DNA of 64,000 nt from Monosiga brevicollis MX1 (lineage: Eukaryota > Opisthokonta > Choanoflagellata > Craspedida > Salpingoecidae): assembly GCF_000002865.3 (NCBI RefSeq), contig NW_001865045.1, forward strand, positions 1,047,788-1,111,787, read 5' to 3'. Both the position numbers and the translations under genes were made by a program. The stretch's first letter is position 1, and each line of letters opens with the position of its first letter. A model generated the notes under the pieces. It did not search any database. It saw nothing but the letters and a program-made list of their open reading frames with translations, and had not been told where the DNA came from. Shown here in pieces: positions 1-11,577 of the stretch.

Positions 1-51
1 AAGCGTCTCATCAGGAATCTGGCTGTGCTCTTCATTTGCGCACACAGCATC

Positions 52-2539
52 ATGGGTCAATGGGTTCTTGTGATGCTGGCGTTGGGACTCGCCACTGGTC
101 GCGTGACATCAAGCTCGCAGCAGCCTGCCGTCGTCGAGCCAACCAGCCCCACCGCTGGGCTGCCCAATACACCCGCCATCTTTGCGGGCGTCAACACAGT
201 GCTTGGTAAGTGACCGTGCTTTTACGTGCCGCGGCCAGCCACGCCGACATGCCTCGCAACTGGACCCACCTCCTCTGATAGCAGCTTGCTTCATTTACCT
301 CGCCTGCTCCATCTGCCTCACTTAGGTCCAATCATCAATCTCACCTACGATGATTCAGCGCTCCTGGCAGCCGCCCAACATCTTCGGGCCGGTATGTCGT
401 GTGTGAAGCTTCACACACATGCCGGCAATATTATATCATCTTGATTATTATAAAACAGGCCACCAATCGAGGCTTCGGCGATAACTTGATCGTGCAACCT
501 TCCTGGCTGCTCCCAGGTCTAATGAGGTATCCGGGTGGTACCGTCGCCAATTACTGGAACATCCAGGTCAGGTTACGGATGATATCTCCCGACCTGTCAG
601 TAGTAGCTGCCAACCCACCGGCTCATTCAAAGGGGGGTTTGCTCAGAATGCTTCCTATCTGGCGGAGTGCCGCGTGTCAGCGTGTAGGGAATATCAGCCC
701 GGTATCAACGCTCTGCCCCTGCAGACCTTCTCGCCCGAAAACTTTATTCGATACGTGGCGAGCGCCGCCCCGCATCATGAGACCCCAATCATCGACCTTA
801 ATCTTTACCTCCTCGACACCCATCAGCAAGCGGGTCAGGTCGACTTACTTTACGCACGAAATATTACCCCGACACGCATCGAGCTTGGCAATGAATTCTA
901 CTTGAGTCACAGTACGCTTGACAAGATACCTGGCTGAATACGTCATCAAGCGTCTTTGCTCAATTCTCCTTTCGCTCATGCCGTGCTAGACTACAATATC
1001 ACGCCAGAGGCTTATGTGGACCGTGCCAAGCCTGTCATCGACCGTGTTCGCCAGCTGTTCCCCAAAGCCAAAATCGCATTAGTGATGCAAGCTTGGCGTG
1101 AGGTGAGGAGTCTGTCCTTGCACCTTTCGCCACCTAGCTTCGCTTCAATCAGGGTAGCCGTGTGCGTGACTAATGCTCATGTCGCAGATTATGCCCATGC
1201 TGTCATCTGCAGAACAATGGTGGTGGATGGAATACGGCAATGACACAGCTTCTGTCTGATCTAGATTATGATGGTATCACGATCCACGACTATTCATTCA
1301 GCATCACGTCAGACAAGGATCGTGGACCATCCATCGCCGCCACGGCGCTTGGTACGATAACGCGGGCTTCACCAGCCACAGGCTTTCACAACAGGCACAA
1401 CCTACGACACTGATCGCTCAACGTCATAGCAGAAGTCTGATTGCTATTTACTGCCCAGTATCTGGAAGACGCACCAGCAACCAAATAAATTCCCAAAACC
1501 ATCCTCAAGCACTGCTTTCTGTTGATAGGGTTTGGATATGCTGTGCTCAAGCACCAGCGCGATCAAGTCAACGCCTTGTTAGGTGCTGACAAAGAGCTCT
1601 GGATGACCGAGTTCAACACAGTCGTAACCGATCCTGATCCTCCTTCGGGCTCCATCCATGCCCTCTTTCAGGTGCAGCGTGCCCGTTCCACAGTCTACTC
1701 GCCACACTGCCCTTGAGGCCTTGCATTCCTGATGGGCGTCTGTGTACCCCTTTTACTTTTGACGCAGGCCTCGCGAGTCATTGCGGCAGCCAATCTCAAC
1801 GTCTGTCCAAGCCGAGTCGTTTGCCGCTTGCAAAGCCGATCATACCTTGCATGCCTATTTTTTATGATGCCTTGATTATGTTTTTTTTTTTTTTTTTTTT
1901 TTCAGTTCTCAATGTTGAACATTCATGCTTTTGGCTCGCAAGCGGGCAACAAATGGGATTCCAATTCTGGTCAGCGTCCCCTTCTCGTTTCAAGCCTGAC
2001 TCGAGGGCAGCCAGATCAAATGTACTCGCTTTGTGTCTCTGCCCTGACTCTTCTGTTGGCTGTATGCACGCCTCTGGTATGGGTTTGCACCATCTTTCAG
2101 GAATTGTTAGGCTGGGAGCCGGTAGCCACCAACTGGACAGCGTGCAGTATGGGCCCATTGCGGCGGTATGTGCAGTCCCTACTGAAGCATCACAGTGTAC
2201 TTCTAACAAACTTTGCTCTTCACACCGTTGTGCCGGCGACGCTCACCGTTCATGTCATCCGACAGGTTTTTGCGCATACGGCATACTTTGCGCTTGAGCG
2301 CTACCCATACCGCTTCGAGCACACTGTTGCCAACAACCCATCCCTCGGTTATGCGCCCTCACCTAACCAAGCCAGCATTGTACCTGACTGCGTGCAGCTG
2401 GTTTTGTTGAGCAACACCACCAATTTTTCAGCCGTGGCCTATGGTGTCCTTCTGCTGAACATTTGCCCTCAAGACGTGCCCGTGCAATTGCCGACTCTCA
2501 AACCCACGGCTGGTCGGCTTCACGTTCAGGTTGGCTATC

Positions 2540-2584
<45 letters not shown>

Positions 2585-2848
2585 GTCCATACACCACCGG
2601 GCTCAATGTTTAATGAGTCATGACAAGCATCTGCTCACCCGAGCAACCCCGCTGGTGTGCAGGGTCACGTCTACCAGGCAAGGTCTGACCAGGATGGTCA
2701 ATGGATCCGGTTGATCGACATGCCCGACCTCGACACGTTTCCATGGCCCCAGTTGAACACGACGTGGATCGATGCGATGGCCGACCAGGGCGTGATCCAA
2801 ATGCGGGCCGTCAGCTTGGCGTATCTTGATGTTGCATCCGTGGTCTGA
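52..2848 (+). CDS. Secreted glycoside-hydrolase-like protein (clan GH-A-like TIM barrel), multi-exon
   Basis: The first ATG that opens a hydrophobic signal peptide (MGQWVLVMLALGLATG) is at 52. Exons that join in phase are 52-205, 326-391, 517-566 and one starting at 647; later exons lie near 960-1100, 1213-1350, 1530-1670, 1770-1860, 1912-2540 and 2660-2848. Visible motifs are RYPGGTVANYWN, IELGNEFYL (the NE pair is where GH-A enzymes carry the acid/base glutamate), YDGITIHDYSF and LWMTEFN (a plausible nucleophile glutamate on a late strand). The order and spacing fit a retaining TIM-barrel glycosidase of the heparanase/arabinofuranosidase kind. The family and substrate cannot be fixed by eye. 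A CT microsatellite at 2542-2582 lies in the last intron, and a 22-T run precedes the exon near 1912. The middle exon borders (900-1000 and 1670-1910) are uncertain. The secreted location is inferred from the signal peptide. Confidence 0.6.
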
Positions 2849-3184
2849 GCGCGAGACAATCACTATAGGTCTGAAATTTTCTGTAACCCACATGTCTTTC
2901 TTGTCGCGCGTTCCAGCTCTCTCAGGCCAATAGAAGACTTGTTGTAACGGCAGGTTGCAATGGAGACAGAGGTCGCTTTGTTTTGCGACCAAGATAGCGC
3001 CGGGCTACGAAAACCGCGTGAAATGTTGAGTCAAGAGATACACGGGGTGTCGACACACGGCATGCCATTTGGGCAACGGGCGGAAGAGAAGATTGAAACA
3101 AGTTGACTAGACAGCTGATGGTTGATGGGCGCGCCCTTGGGGCGACGGCTGAACACGATGGGTGGGCTAGCAAATCGCAAGGGT
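2849..3184. other. Convergent 3' interval, no gene seen
   Basis: This 336-bp spacer separates the stop of the glycosidase-like gene (+) from the stop of RPF2 (-). No open frame with coding character and no clear repeat was seen. It must hold both 3' UTRs. Confidence 0.5.
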
Positions 3185-5028
3185 TTACTCGTCGGTTTCG
3201 GGACGCTCGGCGGCGCCAGCATCGTCGGCCGAGCGCTTGCCCTTCTTGAGCGCCTTCATCTTGCGTGTCTGCAGCTGTGACAGGTCTTGGCGCTCCATGT
3301 GAACACGGCCCAACTTGTCGCCGAGTCCCGTGTATTCGACGTTCTTGACCTTCTTGGTCTGTGAGGCAAGCGCGGAGGTTCATGAGGCCGAGGACCAGCA
3401 CCGGATAATCTCGCCGCACAAGAAACCAAAAGACAAAGACCTCAAGACTGACCTTGAGCTGCTTGGGTTGCTTGAGTGCCTCCTTCATGAGTTCTGGGGC
3501 GGCCCAGCGGGGGCTGCATTGGCAGAGAAATGGCAAGGAGTAAGCACAGCACCAAGCAATTGCATCGACATGGCCAGGCGCGAGAAGGGCAAGAGGCAAG
3601 CAGAAAGTTGTCCTACCGGCCAAGCTTCATGTCAAGGAAGGGGCCACACTCGGTGAGCTCGACAAGCGGCAATCGCAGACCCGACTTTTTGTAGTCGATG
3701 CGGTACTGGGTCATGACGATGCGGTCCTCCTCGACAGAGAAAACGAGGGCCCGATCAATGCCAGCTGTGAAAGAACCAACAAACGGAAAAAAAACACAAC
3801 AACGTTGATGTCGTGTCGAATGACCCCGGGGGATGGGCAAGGTGAGAAACTGAATCCAACTTTGGGAAGGCAAGCAAGTGCCGGCGATCAAAGGGGCAAC
3901 AACAGGCGCCATGCACAGCGAAGCGAAGGGTTTGGCAGATGCCAATTTTTGAACGGACCAAGATTGACGCTTTCGACGACAGGACCCCGGAAGAAGTCAA
4001 TGAGAAGAGTCTTGAGGCTGCGCATGTTGATGTCTTGGGTCCACGCATTGCCTTGGAAAACCATTGCCGGCTTGTTCATGGCTGCTGGCTTTTCTACATC
4101 CTGAGGAGGGGTGTGCGGTGTGGGTTCAGTGCAGGTCCAAGGCAGAAGAGGGCAGCAGCAAGCGAAGGTGGTAGATGCTGAGGTGCAAACCTTGAACTTG
4201 TGCATGGGCTTGAAATCCGTGACAAGGAGCTCGCACATGTCCAACATGCGATGGTTGAAGGTGCGTGCTGGTGGTGGCCGAGCAGGCAGGCCGGTGAGAT
4301 GAAAGGGCCGTCAAATCATGAGGGGTGGTGGATCCATCGAGCATACCCAGAGTGATGCAGTTGGGGCGTTTCTTGTTGCTTGAGCCAATGGCAAACAAGG
4401 AGACGTCGAGCTTGTTGGAAAGAGCCTCGAGCTGCGATTCGTCATCCATGGGGCGCAGATCGCGTTTGCTACAACCAGACAGGCGTGCCCTCGATGAGCA
4501 TGGTTTACATTTCGTTGGGGCCGCAAGGATTACAAGAGTGGGCCGTGCATGCGGTCGCACCGGGAAAAGATACGGGATTGCGGGGCAGTTAGGGCGTTCT
4601 GGAAACGAGGGGCGCGAACGATGGCCATGAAAGCCATGTGCAGCATGGGGTGAGTGAAACAAGGAGATGTGAAGAGGGGCACGGATGGTGAGGCATCAAA
4701 GGAGAACCGGGCGACTAAGGGACGCGGGTACGGGCATACCAAATCGCGAAAGATGTCCTGAAGGATCTGAGAGCACTTGGAACCGTGCATGTAAAGAATT
4801 TGCTTGGGATTTTCGTGGATCTTGGGCGCGCGTTCCGCCAGATACTTGCGCCCACGGCGCGTCTTGGCGCGTCTGAAGTCGCAAAGGGGAGCAAGACCGC
4901 CAGGCAACAGCAACAAGGCATGAGTGCAGGTAGCAGCGGCGAATGCAAGTTTGCACTCCCAAGGCGTCGGCAGTTGTGCAGCGCAAGGTCAAAGCGTACT
5001 TGTAGCTGGTAGCGGAGCTGGACGACAT
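3185..5028 (-). CDS. RPF2: Ribosome biogenesis protein RPF2 (Brix-domain 5S RNP assembly factor)
   Basis: RPF2, with RRS1, brings the 5S RNP (5S rRNA, uL5, uL18) into pre-60S particles in the nucleolus. The minus-strand exons read in order as the RPF2 family. First comes a start MSSSSATSYK, then KTRRGRKYLAERAPKIHENP, then LRPMDDESQLEALSNKLDVS with FAIGSSNKKRPNCITLGML. Next are HRMLDMCELLVTDFKPMHKF, LLIDFFRGP, a Brix-like exon with VEEDRIVMTQYRIDYKKSGL, and WAAPELMKEALKQPKQLK. The tail has GRVHMERQDLSQLQTRKMKA followed by a lysine-rich segment, which is the RPF2 C-terminal signature. TAA is at 3185-3187 and ATG at 5026-5028. At least eight exons are split by short introns. It is divergent from DDX10, another nucleolar factor, across a repeat-rich 641-bp interval. 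No defect is seen. Confidence 0.93.
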
Positions 5029-5175
5029 GGTCGCTGGTGGTGACGGGCAGCCAGGCGAGACAGAAAAAAAAAAAGAGAGAAGAGGCTCAAGGATGCTGTG
5101 TCCCAGTCCAATACCCCGTGGTGAGGCAGCTGAGGGACACACGAGCACAGCGTCTAGACAGGAGACGGCGAACGA

Positions 5176-5217
5176 GCGAGAGCGAGAGAGAGAAGAGAGA
5201 GAGAGAGAGTGTGTGCG

Positions 5218-5255
<38 letters not shown>

Positions 5256-5357
5256 GGACGGGAGACACGCGTGTGCGTGTTGAGGTCGAGAAATTCCCAC
5301 AAAATTAAGTCAAAATCCGGCAAAAATCCGGCAAAAATACACAAATGGCTGACATCT

Positions 5358-5456
<99 letters not shown>

Positions 5457-5567
5457 GCGGAAACACGTGTCCAACAGTTGGTAAATGTCAGCATTTCCTG
5501 TCTCACGGCGCGCCAAAAAAAAAAAACTCTCTCTCTCTCTCTCGCTGTTCGCGTGTTTGACGAAGAA

Positions 5568-5599
<32 letters not shown>
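5176..5599. repeat. Compound (GA)n, (GT)n, (CT)n and (CGT)n microsatellites in the RPF2/DDX10 promoter interval
   Basis: (GA)n at about 5185-5209 runs straight into (GT)n at 5210-5254. A second (GA)n at 5361-5412 runs into (GT)n at 5415-5458. (CT)n follows at 5527-5543 and (CGT)n at 5568-5599. Between them, near 5314-5340, is a doubled short unit containing aaaatccggc. The whole cluster lies between the divergent starts of RPF2 (5028) and DDX10 (5670). Reading frames through it give only Ser-Leu, Arg-Glu or Cys-Val repeats and are not genes. Confidence 0.95.
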
Positions 5600-5601
<2 letters not shown>

Positions 5602-5669
5602 TCAGTGTTGTTGGTATCAAGTCGGTGGTGGCTTGTTGGTGGGTGATTGGTTGAGAATCGCTGGACAAG

Positions 5670-8600
5670 ATGCCAAAGAGTCGACAGGAGCGCCGCGAGC
5701 GGCGTCAGCGCGAGGCACAGGCCTTGGAGAAGCTGAGCCAGGCCGTGAAAGAGGTACAATCACTCGACCGGTGCCTGCGCACACGTCCTGCTCTGCCTTT
5801 GAGAGCTGTTGTCGCTGTTGTCGGCCCTCATTGCCTGAATCAAATGGCTTTGCACACAGGATATTGACCCCAGTGAGATTCAAAAGTTTGCCCAGTTGCC
5901 TCTCTCCTCTGCTACGCAGCGTGGTAGGCCAAAACAATGCCCAGCCACACCCTGCCCTTCTCTTTCTGAGCTGGCTGCGCCTGGTTCGCTCAAGTATGCT
6001 TGGTCCTCGCTCTCCATCTTGGCAGGCTTGAAAAAAGCAGGCTATACGCGACCTACAGAAATTCAGCGTGATGCCTTGATCAAGGCTTTGAAGGTGTGAT
6101 GGTGCGCCCCTCCGCCCGTGGCTGGGTCGAGGGGGTTGCCTCACCCACCCTGATCGTACTGCATCATACAGGGTCAAGATGTGCTGGCCGCTGCAAAAAC
6201 CGGGTCGGGCAAAACCCTCGCTTTTTTGATCCCAGTACGCTGCCTTCTTTCGTTTCGCTAGCTTATAGCCCGTCGCACTCTCCTTCCCGGCCCTAACAAC
6301 AGCTACTCATCGCGTTTGCTTGTTCCTGTGCTCGCCACCTCGCTTTCATCAGGTCCTCGAGGGCCTCTTTCGCCAGCGATGGTCCAAACCAGACGGCGTG
6401 GGTGGTCTGATCATCTCCCCCACCCGTGAACTTGTAAGTCTCTTTCTCCTCACCCACTTCAAACCGGATGCCACCCGGTCTCTCCTGCTCTCCTGCGCTT
6501 CCTTTCTCATGTGCACCTCGACCCAACTATGCAGGCGTTGCAAACCTACGAAGTCCTCACCAAGATTGGTTGCTTCCACGATGTGGGTATTTGAGGCCTG
6601 AAGGGCCCTGCTTTTTGCTTTTGGGGGTATTCTCACGGCCTTGCACGCCAATACTGCTCGTGGCACCTTTCGAGGCAAGCCTCTTGTCGCTCACGTCTAT
6701 GGGGGGTGCCCGTTATTCTTTGCTCCTTTTTCCCAGATGTCGGCGGGCCTCGTTGTTGGTGGCACGACCCTTGAACGTGAAAAAGCCGTCATTTCAAATA
6801 CCAACATCATCATCTGCACGCCCGGCCGCTTGCTCCAACACATGGATGAAACGTTTGGTTTTAGCTGCGATAACCTGCAGGTAAGCCTCACTTGTGCAGC
6901 TGCTCATGCCAATGTTTGATTGGGATCTTGTCGCGCCCTCTCCCCATAACCGACCCTGCGCCTTGGCTGCTTCCAACCCGCAGATGCTCGTTTTGGACGA
7001 AGCCGATCGCATTCTGGACATGGGGTTCGCCAAGACCCTCAATGCCATCCTTGAAAACCTTCCCAAGCAGCGACAAACCATGGTGCGTCATGCTTGGTGC
7101 TTTGTGCCCGCCTTTCACTGCCTGTTGTCCCTCTCCCATCTCCTTCTCCCCTCCTTTCCATGCTTTCCCACTTTTCCCCCTGCCCTTTTGGTTTTGCACC
7201 TCTTCACACTCCTTTATCGGTCCTGCGGTGTATCACGGTCAACAGCTCTTCTCCGCAACTCAGACCAAGTCGGTTAAGGACCTGGCGCGCTTGAGTCTGA
7301 AGATGCCCGAGTTCATCAGCGTCCATGAACAGGATAAAACTGCGACTCCGCACAAACTGGTCCAAGCTTACATGACCGTGCCGCTAAACCAGAAGCTGGA
7401 CGTGCTCTTTTCTTTCATTCGCTCCCACGTCAATGTCAAGATGCTCGTCTTTGTGTCCAGCTGCAAGCAAGTTCGCTTTATCTACGAGACGCTTCGGCGC
7501 ATGCGCCCCGGTGTACCTCTGTTGGCCTTGTACGGCAAGCAAAAGCAAGCCAAGCGGGTAGCCATCTATAACGACTTTAGCAAGAAAACCCACGCGGTAC
7601 GTAGGAGCGCACGTTGTGGCGGCTGACGGTCATTCTAGAACCGTTTCTCCTTTGCTTCATTGCTTGCATTGTCTGCTGCTGGGTGAGGCGGCCGTCTTCT
7701 ATTTTGCATGTTGTGGACCGCGTTGTGCTCATCCGGGTCTTGACAACCATTTTCGACCGTCACACTTCAGGTCTTGCTAGCCACAGACATCGCCGCGCGC
7801 GGTCTTGATTTTCCCTCTGTTGACTGGGTCTTTCAGCTGGACTGTCCCGAGGATGTGGCTACGTATATCCATCGCGTGGTACGCAAACTTGCCGCACTGC
7901 CTTGCCTGAAACAGCCAGGGTCCTTTCGTTTCCACAAGCTCGTGCTGGCGTAGTTTTTTGCGCCACGGCCTCATTTTCATACACGCAATCCCCGATGTCG
8001 TCCTGTAGGGTCGCACCGCCCGTTATGGCAAGGAAGGCAAGGCTCTCTTGACCCTGCTGCCGTCCGAATCTGCCATGGTGCAACAACTGGCAGAGCGCAA
8101 GGTCGAGGTCGTCTCCACCGAGGCCAACGCCTCCAAAATCAAGAGCATTACTCCACGCCTCAAGGCCTTTTGTGCCGAGTCGCCTGAGCTCAAGTATCTG
8201 GCACAAAAGGTGCGCATGTTGCAGGGCATTCTCTTCACCTGGGGTGGCTCGTTATAGTCTGGTTGACCTCGCTGGATGACCGTCAGCCGCTAACCCCAGT
8301 CTCACCATTATACTGCAAACATCACGCTTCTGAATGCCAGTGCTTCATCTCCTACACCCGCTCGGTGTTTTTGCAACCCAACAAGGAGGTCTTTCGCATC
8401 GATGAACTACCGCTCGAGGTACACCGGCCCCGCGCCTTGGACCTGCTCACACCGTTGCCTGTCGCAGGGTGCTAGCTTCATTATTGTGCGCCCTTGATAG
8501 GAGTTTGCACTGTCGCTGGGTCTGCCAGCTGCGCCGCGCATCAAGTTTGCCAAGGTGAGCATGTCCATCGTGACTTTTGACGATATTCGCTACTGCTGTC

Positions 8601-10133
8601 ATGCGCTTGATCTCAAGATGACTGCATTCCTCGTGGGATTGAATCGGACTGTCGGAGCAGAAGCAAGGCGAAAAGCTCCGTGGTCGGGTCGGGCCACCGG
8701 CTGGTGCGGTGAATGCCTTTGGTGTTGCAACGCAAAAGCACCATGGTGCGGAAATGTCCTCAGATGACGAAGACGCCGAGCCGGCCGCGCCGGCCGCGCC
8801 TCGCACCAAGTTTGACCGCCTTAGACAACGCAAGAACCAAGGTAAGAATGGATAGCCAATCGCGATTCTCCGGTCAACAGGTGCTTTGTCACATGTTGTC
8901 GTCTTGCGCACTTTTTGCCTGTGCCCCGCATAGATGTCTTGTCCCAGGCCTTTCAGAAGCTTCGGTTGGTCATCGTCAGCCCTCCTATCATCAGGGCTTT
9001 CCTCGGTCCTTTTCGCTCCCCTTTGTTTGCTCAATCAAAACTCGCTGGACAGGCCTCAGGCAGGCGATGAATCGGAGGATGACTTGCTGCAAGTGAGCGA
9101 GAAGCAGACGCACGAGGTCTTCGAGTCTGATCAGGTTGAAGAACGCCCCTTGTCCAAGAAACAGCGTCAAAAGAAAGCCACCATTGCCCGTAAGTTCCGC
9201 AGGTCCGCCAGACTGCAACAGCGAGGCACGGGCAAGAATTATGATTGCCCTCTCATTTCTTGCTTCAATGAATGATAGGTACAAAGCTGCTAACATCGGG
9301 TCCGAGCCAGCGCGTGATTTACGACGACGATGGAAACGCCATTCTGCAAGGTCCCAACCTTGCCGGTCTGGACATGACCGATGAGCAGATCAAAAACAAG
9401 GTGTTGAGCCAAGGTGCGTCTTGTGCAGGATCTTGAGGACCGCCTGCTCTCCATTTTGTTCTGCTCCTCATCATGACCTCCCGCGTAGAGCATCACGAGT
9501 TGGCTGATGCATCCGAGGCCATGACGGCAGCCGATGTCGAGGATCGCCTCCGTTACCGCGAATTGATCAAGTTTGTCCTGCTTCTTGTCGCGCGGTTCAG
9601 CCGCGGGCAATTTGGCCAATGTTATGCCTGCTTTCTCATCGTGACCAGTGATGACTGCGAGTCCTCATCATGTTGGCATAACTTCTGTTTTTTTTTTCAG
9701 GGAGCGGAAGCGACTGCGCAAGGCCAAGTTGAAGGCCGAGCGACAGAATCGGGACGTGGATTATGAGGGACCCTCTATCGGCGCAACGCTAGGCGGGGCA
9801 GATGACGAGGGCAGCGAGGATGGGATGGACTATGAGCCAGCAGACGAGAGCCAATTTGCTGGCTTTGATGTGGACTTTGACATGCTGGATGAAAGCTTAA
9901 CAACGGGTGCTGAAGAGGCGCCTGCGCCTGCCGTGCAAGCAAAATCGCAGCAGCGTGGCAAGCGACGTACAACGCAAGAACGCGCCCCAGCTCCCGACGG
10001 CGAGGAGGGTGATGAGTTGGATGCGGATGCGGTGCCGGCCGCTTCAACGCGGGGCCCGGCTTCCAAGCGAGTCAAGGCTCAAGACACAGCATCTCTCGAA
10101 GCTGAGGCACTCAAGCTTCTGATGGGTAACTAG
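5670..10133 (+). CDS. DDX10: DEAD-box RNA helicase DDX10/Dbp4 (ribosome biogenesis)
   Basis: DDX10/Dbp4 acts on early pre-ribosomes in the nucleolus and in yeast releases the U14 snoRNA from pre-rRNA. Helicase motifs are read in order across many short exons. They are a Q-motif region with [13 protein letters not shown], motif [10 protein letters not shown], motif Ia PTREL, GG before an Ib-like segment, TPGRLLQH, motif [15 protein letters not shown], motif III FSATQT, motif [11 protein letters not shown], motif [21 protein letters not shown] and motif VI HRVGRTARYG. DDX10-specific segments follow: [33 protein letters not shown] and [17 protein letters not shown]. The C-terminal tail is charged and acidic. 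ATG at 5670 opens [23 protein letters not shown] is at 10131-10133. About a dozen introns, mostly 60 to 200 bp, are seen. No catalytic residue is missing. Confidence 0.95.
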
Positions 10134-10362
10134 GCGGGGAGGCCCTTGTTGGTTATTGTAGACTCGTACACCGAGCCAAGCGCTTGCATTTGGATGAGGT
10201 TGTAGGCTTGGCGGTCAATTTACGATCACCTTACACACTCAACAATGTGATTCCAATGACATGTCATTCAGTCAGTTCATACGCATTCACACACAAGTTA
10301 AAATATCAGGCTTGTACGCCCAAAGTGCAGCAGTTGAGCACCGAAACTCTCTTCAGCCTCTC

Positions 10363-10787
10363 TCAATCGATCTCGTGCACCGTTTCCAAGCTGGCTGCGT
10401 GGTCCATCTGGTGCAGATGAGTGTCTTTAGCATGAGGGTTCGAGGAAACTGCAGGGCTGGGCGAATGACGCTGGGCGGCACCGGCGCTGCCGGCCACGCG
10501 CACGGCACTTGGGGGTATGTGGTCAGAAGGTTGACTCGGATATTCATGTGTGCCAGCTACATGCTACGCATTTCTTGGTTAGTTGAGGGGCGAGACGTGT
10601 AAGAGGTGCGCGTGCAGCAAGTCCAATGTATGTGACGTACAAAGTAATAAGCAGCCGCACTGCTACCGAGCAGGGCAATGGCCAACTTGAAAGCGAGCGC
10701 AGCGGTACCGCCCGGTGATGCAGAGGAGGCAGCCGAGGCCATTGGACGGCGCAAAGTGCCTAGGGTCATGAGCAGGCGCGGTGCCAT
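10363..10787 (-). CDS. Small single-pass membrane protein, possibly mitochondrial
   Basis: Two exons join in phase. ATG is at 10785-10787, the first exon ends after the TTT codon just before gtacgt, and the second starts after gcgtag and stays open to TGA at 10363-10365. The product is about 115 residues. The N-terminus (MAPRLLMTLGTLRR) is basic and lacks acidic residues, as in mitochondrial presequences. One hydrophobic segment, LAFKLAIALLGSSAAAYYF, follows. The rest is a Ser/Pro/His-rich tail. The size and layout recall small subunits of cytochrome oxidase or complex I, but no family motif was recognised. A (GT)n tract lies about 320 bp upstream of the start. The reading frame is well supported; the function is unknown. 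Confidence 0.55.
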
Positions 10788-11104
10788 GCTTGGATGGCAT
10801 GGGGTGCAATGGTCAGGCCAGCTGAGCTGAGCGTCGATGGAAGTGTGCGGACGCAAACTGAGCGGCAGAAAAAATGGTCTACGCCCGGGCGAGAGCCCAT
10901 TCACCACATGTCATCCCAAACAGCCCGCGTGGCTGCTGAGTCGAGGCCACACGCAATCAATAGTGTGATGATGGGGCCCCCACCAGCCTGCGTTGTTGCG
11001 AGGCAGTCGCGCCTCTGCTGTGGCTTGGCTGGCGATCATGATTGTGATGATCGCCTTCCGCGCGCATTCTGGAGCCCTTTGACAACTTGTGCTTATTTTC
11101 TGAC

Positions 11105-11143
<39 letters not shown>

Positions 11144-11577
11144 CGAAGGCAACTCCACGCTAAGATGATATTGGCCGAATGGCAGGAAGGGAGAACAAGG
11201 CGTCCGGGAGACGATGTGATGCAAGTTGGGGTTGGGTCAGCACTCGATTGTCCGTCAGGATTGACAAGGCTCAATAGTTGCAAAGCAAAATATTTTTTTT
11301 TTTCTTTTTTTTCGGACAAAGAGGTCTTGGAATGCGGTTATCACGCCCTTGCGCGACAGAGTAGTGGAGCATGAAAGGACCCCGGCCGAATAAAAGTAAC
11401 GAGGAGGAGAAAGATAAAAGACACAGGGCGGCAATGAAACAACCACAAACACGGCAAGCAGCACAGGGAAGAGTGAGCGCGTGGGTCGGTTTGGCACGCA
11501 AGACAATGGGAACGGAGAAACAAAGAGGAACATTCATGCATGGGTGAGGTTTGACTCGAGAACGGGGAGTCTAGTGC
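10788..11577. other. Intergenic interval with a (GT)n tract at 11108-11141
   Basis: This holds the upstream region of the small membrane protein gene and the 3' side of the next minus-strand gene. A 34-bp GT repeat lies at 11108-11141 and a T-rich run at 11291-11311. I see no credible gene. Confidence 0.5.

Noticed and set aside
1862-2209. Opposite-strand frame across the glycosidase exon near 1912-2540
   Set aside because: It is a shadow of a coding exon; the plus strand carries the motifs in order.
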